Below are positions 15,083-20,910 of a DNA stretch of 20,910 nucleotides, in pieces. The notes under the pieces are model-generated. The model made no database searches, was not told where the DNA came from, and saw nothing but the letters and a program-made list of their open reading frames with translations. The position numbers and the translations under genes were made by a program. Source of the DNA: an uncultured Pseudomonadota bacterium (GTDB taxonomy: Bacteria; SAR324; NAC60-12); the NCBI GenBank assembly GCA_913052275.1, contig CAJXDX010000008.1:1-20910 (forward strand), in the 5' to 3' direction. Each line of letters starts with the position of its first letter. Within the stretch, counting starts at the first letter, position 1.

Positions 15083-15556
15083 GTGAAATTAGGAGTTCTT
15101 GTTTATCTTGAAAATAATGAAGAACAAGTCCTGATGATTCACCGCGATAAGAAAGATGAACATCAGGGGCTCTGGTTAGCTCCAGGCGGTAAAGTTGAAC
15201 CAAACGAAGCTCCTTATGAAACCGCAATCAGGGAAATGCTGGAAGAAACAGGTCTGCAAATTAAGGACCATGAACTTCGGGCTGTTCTCTCTTTCCCTGA
15301 CGATGGAGACTCACCATTTGGGGATGAATGGCATGTTTTTGTATTTTACTCAAACAGTTTTTCCGGAACTCTCTCAGAAAACTGTCCTGAAGGTAAGCTG
15401 GAATGGGTTCCTAAAAACACTCTGACTGAGCTTGCAACATGGGAGGGAGACCGAATATTTACCCCGAAAATATTTGATTCCGGATGTTTTTCAGCTAAGT
15501 TCCTTTATTCCGGAAATACTTTATTAGAATATTCATTTTCAGGTACAGCCGATTAA
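15083..15556 (+). CDS. Nudix hydrolase, MutT/8-oxo-dGTP diphosphatase-like
   Basis: This 157-residue protein is probably a nucleoside diphosphate-X hydrolase. The Nudix box GX5EX7REUXEEXGU is perfect at residues 36-58: G36, E42, R50, E51, E54, E55, G57. The N-terminal KLGVLVYL strand, the loop RDKKDEHQGLWLAPGGKVE and the following SFPDDGDSPFGDEWHVFVFY resemble the MutT-like 8-oxo-dGTP/ADP-ribose group. A role in removing oxidised nucleotides is likely but not proven by sequence. The start is GTG, forced by an in-frame TAA 12 nt upstream. The gene is divergent from fliM, and the lipoprotein gene begins 44 nt after its stop, so those two may be co-transcribed. Confidence 0.9.
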   Translation: MKLGVLVYLENNEEQVLMIHRDKKDEHQGLWLAPGGKVEPNEAPYETAIREMLEETGLQIKDHELRAVLSFPDDGDSPFGDEWHVFVFYSNSFSGTLSENCPEGKLEWVPKNTLTELATWEGDRIFTPKIFDSGCFSAKFLYSGNTLLEYSFSGTAD

Positions 15557-15600
15557 TTTTGTTAAATCACCCTGAAAAAACAGGCAGGAAAATTACTGAA

Positions 15601-15909
15601 ATGATTTGCACACAGTTCCGTTTTTTCATCCTTGTCGTACTATTTCTGTTGGTCCTTTCCGGTTGTAAAGTCCAGGTACGTTATCCATCAGAATTCCCTT
15701 CAAAAACAGTAATTACAAATGAAGAAACATTCTGGTTTTGGGGGCTGATAGGAGAAAAAAATTATGAAGTTAATGATCTTTGTCCCCAAGGTCGTGTGTA
15801 TGAGGTAAGCGTTTACAACACTATCCTGCAAAGTACATATACAATGTTATCGCTTGGCATCTACAGCCCGCGAACTGTTACCATCGTCTGTTCAATCCGG
15901 GGAGAATAA
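15601..15909 (+). CDS. Bor/Iss-like lipoprotein
   Basis: From ATG 15601 this is a 102-residue lipoprotein. A short basic N-terminus is followed by a hydrophobic stretch and the lipobox LSGC, with the lipidated Cys at 22. The mature part resembles the Bor protein of phage lambda and its plasmid homologue Iss: a WFWGLIGEKNYEVNDLCPQG segment, then LSLGIYSPRTVTIVCS, matching Bor's LGIYTP...VYCS ending. Both have a Cys pair placed alike. Bor/Iss sit in the outer membrane and are linked to serum resistance in E. coli, but the role outside enterobacteria is unknown. The frame is open up to a TTG at 15559, but the signal peptide starts properly at 15601, with AGGA about 11 nt before it. Resemblance is from memory, not a search. 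Confidence 0.72.
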   Translation: MICTQFRFFILVVLFLLVLSGCKVQVRYPSEFPSKTVITNEETFWFWGLIGEKNYEVNDLCPQGRVYEVSVYNTILQSTYTMLSLGIYSPRTVTIVCSIRGE

Positions 15910-15931
15910 TATCACTATTAATTAGTGATAT
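15909..15931 (+). terminator. Perfect palindrome at the end of the lipoprotein gene (terminator or operator)
   Basis: ATATCACTA (15909-15917) and TAGTGATAT (15923-15931) form a perfect 9-bp stem with a 5-nt loop, beginning on the last base of the stop codon. Only two pairs are G:C and no T-run follows directly, so intrinsic termination would be weak. Its symmetry also suits a dimeric regulator site or an mRNA 3'-end structure. Confidence 0.4.
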
Positions 15932-16346
15932 CAGAATTAAAATTTCATTTATTCTGTTTCCTGATTATTTGAACCCTCAATTCAATTTCTTCCTCACTTT
16001 TTCGCTTGTCTAAACAGATCAATTTGCAGAGGAACCTGAGTCCTTATAAATTTTTATTTTGTGGTAGACAGGCACATAATGCCAGAGTTTAGCAATGTGA
16101 TTCTTCCATTCCGATTACTTTCTTAAATACATAAGGGAAACTTATTAAGTGCATAAAAACAAATTTATTTTTAAATTAATATAATTTAAGTAGAATCTGT
16201 TTTTATGAATTACATTCTTGCAGACAAAAAAACCCTGATTAGACAGAAAACACTTTTGAAAAATGTGTTTATTCCTTTTTAATTAATGCTCATAACACAT
16301 CCTTAATCTTGCCAAACTTTATTCTAGATTAAATCAAAGATCCTTT
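15932..16346. other. AT-rich intergenic region upstream of the FAD/GcvT gene
   Basis: I find no convincing gene here. There are only weak signals. TATAAT at 16180-16185 has no good -35. TTGAAA (16256-16261) and TTAATT (16279-16284) are 17 bp apart, a weak promoter for the gene at 16347. A 25-codon reading frame (ATG 16205 to TAA 16280-16282) has no Shine-Dalgarno. A 6-bp stem AAACAC/GTGTTT (16248-16253 with 16265-16270) is followed by a T-rich stretch at 16276-16280. I looked for glycine, SAM and folate riboswitch hallmarks and saw none. The length suggests that expression of the downstream catabolic genes is regulated here. Confidence 0.5.
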
Positions 16347-18827
16347 ATGAAATCGAAATTCCAAGTAGTCGTAATCGGAGGTGGTGTCGTCGGCTGCAGC
16401 GTTTTGTATCACCTTACTAAATTGGGCTGGAAAGACGTGGCGCTGCTGGAGCGTTCTGAATTGACATGTGGTTCCACATGGCATGCCGCGGGAGGGATGC
16501 ATACAATAAACGGTGATCCAAACTTGGCAAAACTGCAGCTGTACACCATAAATATTTACAAGGAAATTGCAGAAATTTCAGGACAGGATATTGGTCTGCA
16601 CATGACAGGCGGCATTATGCTGGCAGCAACTCAGGAACGTTTCGACTGGCTGAAAAGCATGCATTCCAAGGGACGATACCTGGGCATGGATACAGAAATC
16701 ATCAGTCCAGCCGAAGCGAAAAAAATCATGCCTTTGATAAACCCTGAACATTTTGTAGGAGGGCTTCATAACACGTATGAAGGCCATTTGGACCCCTACG
16801 GAACAACATGGGCTTATGCCAAAGCAGCCAAAAAACAAGGTGCTGAAATATATCAGCACTTAAGAGTTACTGACCTGCAGCTTGATCAGGAAGGTGTCTG
16901 GCGGTTGTTTATGGATTCAGAAAGTACTGGTGAAAGGCACGAAATTCAATCAGAACATGTAGTCAATGCGGGAGGTCTCTGGGCACGTGAGGTGGGGAGA
17001 ATGGTCGGACTTGAACTGCCTGTGCTGGCAATGGAACACATGTATTTGATCACTGAAGATTTGCAGGATGTAATTGATTTTAATCAACAAAATGGACGCC
17101 AGATACCACACGCAGTTGATTTTGATGGCGAATTGTATCTTCGTCAGGAACAGAATGGAATGCTGATGGGAACATATGAAAAAGCCTGCAAACCATGGTC
17201 ACCGAAAGAAACACCATGGGATTTCGGACAGAATCTGCTTCCACCGGATTTGGAACGCATAGCACCATCACTCGAAGTCGGTTTTGAACATTTTCCTGCA
17301 TTCGAAAATGCCGGAATAAAAAAAGTAATCAATGGACCTTTTACTTTTGCTCCAGATGGGAACCCCCTTGTCGGGCCTGTCCGTGGGCTTCCTGGATTCT
17401 GGTGCGCTTGTGGTGTAATGGCTGGTTTCAGTCAGGGAGGTGGAGTTGGTCTGGCACTGGCAAACTGGATAATCGACGGCGATCCGGGATTTGATATGTG
17501 GGCAATGGATATCAGCCGATTTGGTGACTGGGCAACATTGTCATACACAAACACAAAGGTCCGTGAAAATTACTCAAGACGTTTTTCTATACGTTTCCCG
17601 AATGAAGAACTTCCTGCCGGGAGACCACTGCGGACTACACCTGTTTACGAACGGATGATTGCTGAAGGGGCACAAATGGGAGAAGCTTTCGGTTTGGAAA
17701 TGCCACTCTGGTTTGCACCGAAAGGGGTTAAGGATAAATTTTCATGGCGTCGCTCTACCGATTTTGAACATGTGGCTGAGGAAGTTCTGGCAGTTCGTCA
17801 AGGGGTGGGATTAATGGAAATTTCCGGTTTCGCCAAATATACCGTTACGGGAAAAGGAGCAACGGAATGGCTTGACCGCCTGCTTGCCTGCCGCATTCCA
17901 AAACCGAAACGCATGACACTTGCTCCCATGCTTAATCAAAATGGCAAACTAATTGGAGATTTCACTCTGGCAAATCTTGGTACCGTGAAGCCCGGAGGTT
18001 ATGATGAATTTTTCATTGCAGGTTCTGGAATCGCGGAAGAGTTTCATATGCGGTGGTTCGAAGAAAATCTAAATGGGAATCGTTCAAATCAAGATTATGA
18101 TACAGTTGGAATTATGCCTCACGGGACAGGCAAGGTAGGACTGCATGTTGCTGGACCAAATTCCCGCAAGTTGCTGGAAAAAATAACAGACGCTGATATC
18201 AGTTCTGAAGCATTCCGTTTTATGGATATTCAGGAAATTAATATCGGCATGGTTTCCTGTCTGGTAGGACGTGTAAGTTTCTCGGGAGACCTCGGCTATG
18301 AAATTTGGATGACTCCGGATAAGCAGCGTTATGTAATGGATCTTCTGCATACAGCAGGAGAGGAATTTGATATCCGTTTGTTTGGACTCCGTGCTTTGAA
18401 TTCCCTGCGCCTGGAAAAAAATTATGGCTCATGGGCTTCAGAATACCGTCCTGTTTACGGCCCTTTGGAAGCGGGGTTGAATCCATTTGTGGCTTTAAAC
18501 AAAGAAGCTGATTTTATCGGCAAAAACGCAGCCGTTCGGGAAAAAGAGGAGGGAGGGGTTTTGCGCCTGCGTTCTTTTGTGGTTGACGCTAAGGACGCAG
18601 ATGTTATACGTGATGAACCAATTTGGTTCGGAGAGAAAGTAACTGGGTGGGTTACTTCCGGAGGTTTTGCTCATAATTCCGGGGTTTCTCTGGCAATGGG
18701 TTATGTACCTAAGGAAATTGCAGACGAAGAAAATGGCTGGTCAATTGAAATTCTCGGTGAGCGATGTTCTGCAACCATGCAGTCAGAACCCCTGTTCGAC
18801 CCAAAAGGCCAACACATGCGTCAATAA
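16347..18827 (+). CDS. FAD-dependent dimethylglycine/sarcosine dehydrogenase with GcvT domain
   Basis: This 826-residue enzyme would oxidatively demethylate an N-methyl amino acid and pass the C1 unit to tetrahydrofolate, giving 5,10-methylene-THF. The N-terminal DAO-type FAD domain (about 1-385) has the dinucleotide loop GGGVVG at 11-16. CGSTWHAAGGMH at 41-52 follows, where H46 matches the flavin-linking His region of mammalian DMGDH/SARDH. GNPLVGPV and WCACGVMAGFSQGGG around 335-370 close the FAD site. A linker/FAO domain leads to a GcvT-like folate-binding domain (about 430-825: FSWRRS, VGLMEISGFAKYTV, GLRALNSLRLEKNY, PLEAGLNPFVALNK, DFIGKNAA). Length fits DMGDH (about 860). Dimethylglycine is favoured over sarcosine only because a Rieske oxygenase and folD are close by. 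The ATG has no strong Shine-Dalgarno. The next gene starts 3 nt after the stop. Confidence 0.9.
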   Translation: MKSKFQVVVIGGGVVGCSVLYHLTKLGWKDVALLERSELTCGSTWHAAGGMHTINGDPNLAKLQLYTINIYKEIAEISGQDIGLHMTGGIMLAATQERFDWLKSMHSKGRYLGMDTEIISPAEAKKIMPLINPEHFVGGLHNTYEGHLDPYGTTWAYAKAAKKQGAEIYQHLRVTDLQLDQEGVWRLFMDSESTGERHEIQSEHVVNAGGLWAREVGRMVGLELPVLAMEHMYLITEDLQDVIDFNQQNGRQIPHAVDFDGELYLRQEQNGMLMGTYEKACKPWSPKETPWDFGQNLLPPDLERIAPSLEVGFEHFPAFENAGIKKVINGPFTFAPDGNPLVGPVRGLPGFWCACGVMAGFSQGGGVGLALANWIIDGDPGFDMWAMDISRFGDWATLSYTNTKVRENYSRRFSIRFPNEELPAGRPLRTTPVYERMIAEGAQMGEAFGLEMPLWFAPKGVKDKFSWRRSTDFEHVAEEVLAVRQGVGLMEISGFAKYTVTGKGATEWLDRLLACRIPKPKRMTLAPMLNQNGKLIGDFTLANLGTVKPGGYDEFFIAGSGIAEEFHMRWFEENLNGNRSNQDYDTVGIMPHGTGKVGLHVAGPNSRKLLEKITDADISSEAFRFMDIQEINIGMVSCLVGRVSFSGDLGYEIWMTPDKQRYVMDLLHTAGEEFDIRLFGLRALNSLRLEKNYGSWASEYRPVYGPLEAGLNPFVALNKEADFIGKNAAVREKEEGGVLRLRSFVVDAKDADVIRDEPIWFGEKVTGWVTSGGFAHNSGVSLAMGYVPKEIADEENGWSIEILGERCSATMQSEPLFDPKGQHMRQ

Positions 18828-18830
18828 ACA

Positions 18831-19350
18831 ATGGTTAGTTACAATAATGAATTTCAAAAAGGGTTCAATATCTGTGGACAACCATCTTCTGAACTTGTTG
18901 AATTCTTCAAGCATCATCAAAAAAAACACGCGTCTGTTCTTGATTTGGGCTGTGGACAAGGAAGGGACGCCTTGTTTATTGCCCGAAAAGGACATACTTT
19001 GCTGGGCGTGGATGCAGCTCAAACCGGTATCAAACAAATACTGAAAACCAGCCGTTCGGGAAAATTTAATTGTGAATGGTATTGTTGCTGACATTATAGA
19101 CTTTGAGGCTGACGATGTGTACGATGTTGTGTTAATAGTCAGAGTACTTCTCATACTGCAAAGCAATAAAATACGAAAATCGGTACTTGAAAAATACAGT
19201 TCTGCAGTTTGCAATGATGGTTACTATTTGATTGCTGATACTCCAAAAAATCAGATATTAATATGTAATATTTTTAAATCCTTGAAGCAAGATTTGGAAT
19301 TTATAAAAAATAAAAAAGGATTCTTATTTGCCCACAAAATAAAAAGGTAA
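18831..19350 (+). pseudogene. Class I SAM-dependent methyltransferase, broken by a frameshift
   Basis: The first frame (18831-19091) encodes the N-terminal half with SAM motif I VLDLGCGQGRDALFIA (36-47) and the acidic end of strand 2 (VDAA, D61). Homology continues in another frame up to the TAA at 19348-19350: PAVRENLIVNGIVADIIDFE, YDVVLIVRVL and YYLIADT, the usual later motifs. A TGA at 19042-19044 in the second frame and sense content on both sides place the shift between about 19044 and 19071; one extra A in the AAAA at 19044-19047 would explain it. Joined, the protein would be about 172 residues. The second half is AT-rich, and the segment usually read as LDRxLHML is VRVLLIL, which hints at real decay rather than a sequencing error. 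It sits 3 nt after the dehydrogenase, and its end carries the folD Shine-Dalgarno. Confidence 0.75.
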
Positions 19351-19352
19351 AA

Positions 19353-20267
19353 ATGTCAGCAAACATACTTAACGGCAAAGAGATTGCCCATGATATTTTT
19401 GAAGAAGTTTCCTTAAAAGTATCTGACCTGAACAAAAGCGGATGGCAACCAATGCTGCTTTCAATAAAAGTTGGTGAAAATCCTGCTGTTGATCTTTATA
19501 TCAGGAATCAGCGCATGAAGGCGGAACAAGTTGGAATTGTATTTGAAGAAAAGCAATTTACGGAAGATATTTCTGTAAATGTACTGCTGGCGGCAATTGC
19601 AAGTTTCAATGTTGATCCAAAAGTAACCGGAATTATTCTGCAACGTCCGGTTCCTGAAAACATTCCAATTAAATCACTGCAGAAAGCAATTCATCCACTT
19701 AAGGACGTGGAGGGAATGCATCCGGCATCGATCGGCAACATTGTTTACAACGAACTGGAACTTGGGCCATGCACTGCAATGGCTTCCGTGGAATTATTGA
19801 GACGTACCGGTAATGATCTTAAAGGTCTTGAGGTTGTAGTGATAGGGCACTCCGAAATTGTAGGAAAACCAATTGCTTTCCTTTTAATGGCTGAGGGCGC
19901 CACCGTTACAGTTTGCCATCACATGACAAAAGATTTCACTGTACATTCCAAAAAAGCTGATGCTGTATTTGTGGCGGTAGGGAAATCAAATCTGATAACT
20001 GGAAAAATGCTTAAACCAGGTGCGACATTGATTGATATAGGTATTAATCGCATTACAGATGATAATGGAAAGAGCAGAATTGTCGGAGACAGTGATTTTG
20101 AATCGTGTTCAAAAACTGCCGGGTGGATCACTCCAGTTCCCGGAGGTGTAGGTCCGGTCACAGTTTCCTGCCTGATGCGTAATACTGTATCTGCAGCAAA
20201 CAGGTTGAAAAAACTTTATGAGACACAATTTCAATCGCCTGTTGAATCTGGCTTTGGTGAAAATTGA
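19353..20267 (+). CDS. folD: FolD-type methylene-THF dehydrogenase (cyclohydrolase) with altered active site
   Basis: FolD normally oxidises 5,10-methylene-THF with NADP and hydrolyses the methenyl product to 10-formyl-THF. This 304-residue protein shows the fold: an N-terminal folate domain, the GIILQRPVPENI strand (Q97), PLKDVEGMHP at about 115-124, the nucleotide loop VVIGHSEIVGKPIAFLL near 161-177, and the C-terminal PVPGGVGPVT. Two catalytic positions differ. The family's YxxxK has Gln, reading YIRNQRMKAEQVG (Q53), and KDVDG has become KDVEG (E120). In FolD and human MTHFD1 that Lys is needed for cyclohydrolase activity. A shifted specificity or a dehydrogenase-only enzyme is therefore likely. 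AAAGG 5 nt before the ATG overlaps the end of the methyltransferase frame. The Rieske gene starts 9 nt after the stop, so this is probably one operon with C1 oxidation. Confidence 0.9.
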   Translation: MSANILNGKEIAHDIFEEVSLKVSDLNKSGWQPMLLSIKVGENPAVDLYIRNQRMKAEQVGIVFEEKQFTEDISVNVLLAAIASFNVDPKVTGIILQRPVPENIPIKSLQKAIHPLKDVEGMHPASIGNIVYNELELGPCTAMASVELLRRTGNDLKGLEVVVIGHSEIVGKPIAFLLMAEGATVTVCHHMTKDFTVHSKKADAVFVAVGKSNLITGKMLKPGATLIDIGINRITDDNGKSRIVGDSDFESCSKTAGWITPVPGGVGPVTVSCLMRNTVSAANRLKKLYETQFQSPVESGFGEN

Positions 20268-20276
20268 AAAGGACCT

Positions 20277-20910
20277 GTGATTTATTTCAATCAACAAAGA
20301 CTTCCAACAGAGTCATTTACCCAACCGGACACCTACCGGCAGAGTCGTTTACCTGTTGATCAGGCTTCAACTCTGATTCCTGACGCATATACATCAGATG
20401 ATTTCTTTGCTCTTGAGCAGGAAAAAATTTTTGCAAACAGTTGGGTCGCAGTGGGCTGTTTGCCGCAGGTCAGTAAGCAGGGAGACATTCTGGTCACAGA
20501 AGTTGCCGGTCGTTCAATTCTGGTAGTACGAAACAAAGAAGACAAACTGAGGGCATTTTATAATGTTTGCCGTCATCGTGGCTCTAAACTGCTGTTTGAA
20601 AGCTGCAACATCAAAAGCATCCGCTGTCCTTATCATGCCTGGGTATATGGACTGGACGGCAAATGTCTTGGCACACCGATGTTTCAGAATGAAAAAACTG
20701 CCGGTAAAGCAACAGAAATGACGGACGCAGATCATTTTGACAAAAAAGATTACGGGCTTTATCCGGTCTCGGTGCGCAGTTGGGGTTTTTTAATTTTCGT
20801 AAATTTAAGCATGGGAACTTCAAATGGAGTTTCTGAGGACGAGGTAACAGCAGGATTTGAGGAATGGCTTGGTGATTTACCGCAAAAATTTCAATCACAT
20901 GTTTTGGAAA
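20277..20910 (+). CDS. Rieske non-heme iron oxygenase, alpha subunit (5' part; runs off the window)
   Basis: The frame is open from GTG 20277 to the window end (211 codons). The Rieske [2Fe-2S] motif is complete: CRHRGSKL (about 100-107), then 16 residues after the His, CPYHAWVYGLDG. The layout, with ALEQEKIFANSWVAVGCLPQV before and YGLYPVSVRSWGFLIFVNL after the cluster, matches ring-hydroxylating oxygenase alpha subunits of the group that includes glycine betaine monooxygenase GbcA and other quaternary-amine demethylases. The catalytic iron domain lies beyond the window. With the FAD/GcvT enzyme and folD upstream, N-demethylation of glycine betaine or a similar compound is the most economical role; this is inference. 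AAGGA stands only 3 nt before the GTG, an unusually short spacing, and no other usable start is seen nearby. Confidence 0.88.
   Translation, partial: MIYFNQQRLPTESFTQPDTYRQSRLPVDQASTLIPDAYTSDDFFALEQEKIFANSWVAVGCLPQVSKQGDILVTEVAGRSILVVRNKEDKLRAFYNVCRHRGSKLLFESCNIKSIRCPYHAWVYGLDGKCLGTPMFQNEKTAGKATEMTDADHFDKKDYGLYPVSVRSWGFLIFVNLSMGTSNGVSEDEVTAGFEEWLGDLPQKFQSHVLE
20308..20353 (+). repeat. 14-bp direct repeat, 32-bp period, in the first codons of the Rieske gene
   Basis: CAGAGTCATTTACC (20308-20321) recurs as CAGAGTCGTTTACC (20340-20353), with one mismatch. The 32-bp period is not a multiple of three, so the copies are read in different frames and encode different residues. The similarity is therefore at the DNA level, not a protein repeat. 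The spacing is close to three helical turns. Confidence 0.6.

Noticed and set aside
15559..15600. TTG start giving a 116-residue lipoprotein
   Set aside because: The added 14 residues precede a proper signal peptide; ATG 15601 places the lipobox Cys at 22 and has AGGA upstream.
15932..16346. Riboswitch (glycine, SAM or folate) before the C1 genes
   Set aside because: None of the conserved core motifs of these classes was seen, and the region is mostly A/T without long stable stems.
18667..19044. 125-codon + strand frame overlapping the dehydrogenase 3' end
   Set aside because: It overlaps a well-supported coding frame and its content is low-complexity; the methyltransferase N-terminus reads in another frame with motif I intact.
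18783..19214. 143-codon minus-strand reading frame across the dehydrogenase end and methyltransferase
   Set aside because: It has no recognisable domain and lies opposite clear homology on the + strand, so it is a shadow frame.
19072..19350. Separate 92-residue gene with a GTG start
   Set aside because: Its content is the C-terminal half of the methyltransferase begun at 18831, so it is better treated as part of one frameshifted gene.
1..20910. tRNA genes, CRISPR arrays, transposases, integrases or phage genes
   Set aside because: No cloverleaf, no regularly spaced repeats and no recombinase motifs were seen anywhere in the window.

Overview
The window is a stretch of bacterial chromosome at roughly 40% G+C, densely packed with genes. 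I see no prophage, insertion sequence, CRISPR array or tRNA. The mix of genes (PNPase, PriA, DnaX with the 4.5S SRP RNA, a flagellar FliM, an HTH-EIIA fusion beside a ClC channel, and a glycine-betaine-type demethylation cluster) suggests a motile, Gram-negative, probably marine proteobacterium. SAR324-type or other deltaproteobacterium-like lineages fit best. This placement is inference from gene content and protein style; no search was run.

Layout. (1) 1-1134: 3' end of pnp. (2) 1385-6241: three tightly packed + strand genes, a MurI-like Asp/Glu racemase, a cupin protein resembling type I phosphomannose isomerase, and priA. (3) 6361-7493: a LysE-type exporter and a GNAT acetyltransferase. 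(4) 10920 down to 7588, minus strand: the SRP RNA, dnaX, ybaB and a LipM/LplA-type lipoyl-attachment enzyme. The order ffs-dnaX-ybaB is classical, but recR is not in the usual next slot. A good sigma70-type promoter lies upstream at 10976-11004. (5) 11194-13609: an HTH-EIIA(PTS) fusion overlapping a ClC-family channel/transporter with C-terminal CBS domains. (6) 13753-15909: an HU-family protein, a lone fliM on the minus strand, a Nudix hydrolase and a Bor-like lipoprotein. (7) After a 437-bp AT-rich gap, 16347-20910: a dimethylglycine/sarcosine-dehydrogenase-type FAD+GcvT protein, a frameshifted methyltransferase, a folD paralogue and the start of a Rieske oxygenase.

How the genes fit together. 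The last block reads as N-methyl catabolism. A Rieske oxygenase would remove a methyl from a quaternary amine such as glycine betaine. The FAD/GcvT enzyme would oxidise the dimethyl/monomethyl product and load the C1 unit onto tetrahydrofolate. FolD would then oxidise methylene-THF. This FolD carries Gln where the family's catalytic Lys belongs and Glu in place of the Asp of the KDVDG motif, so it may be a dehydrogenase without normal cyclohydrolase activity.

Most worth checking: the A8 slippery run in dnaX, which would give a 446-residue gamma-like product; the altered FolD active site; the SRP RNA with a UAGC tetraloop; the HTH-EIIA/ClC overlap; and helically phased direct repeats at the start of the Rieske gene. 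Few genes have a clear Shine-Dalgarno sequence (the good ones are at dnaX, ybaB and folD), so several starts are chosen by homology and upstream stops.
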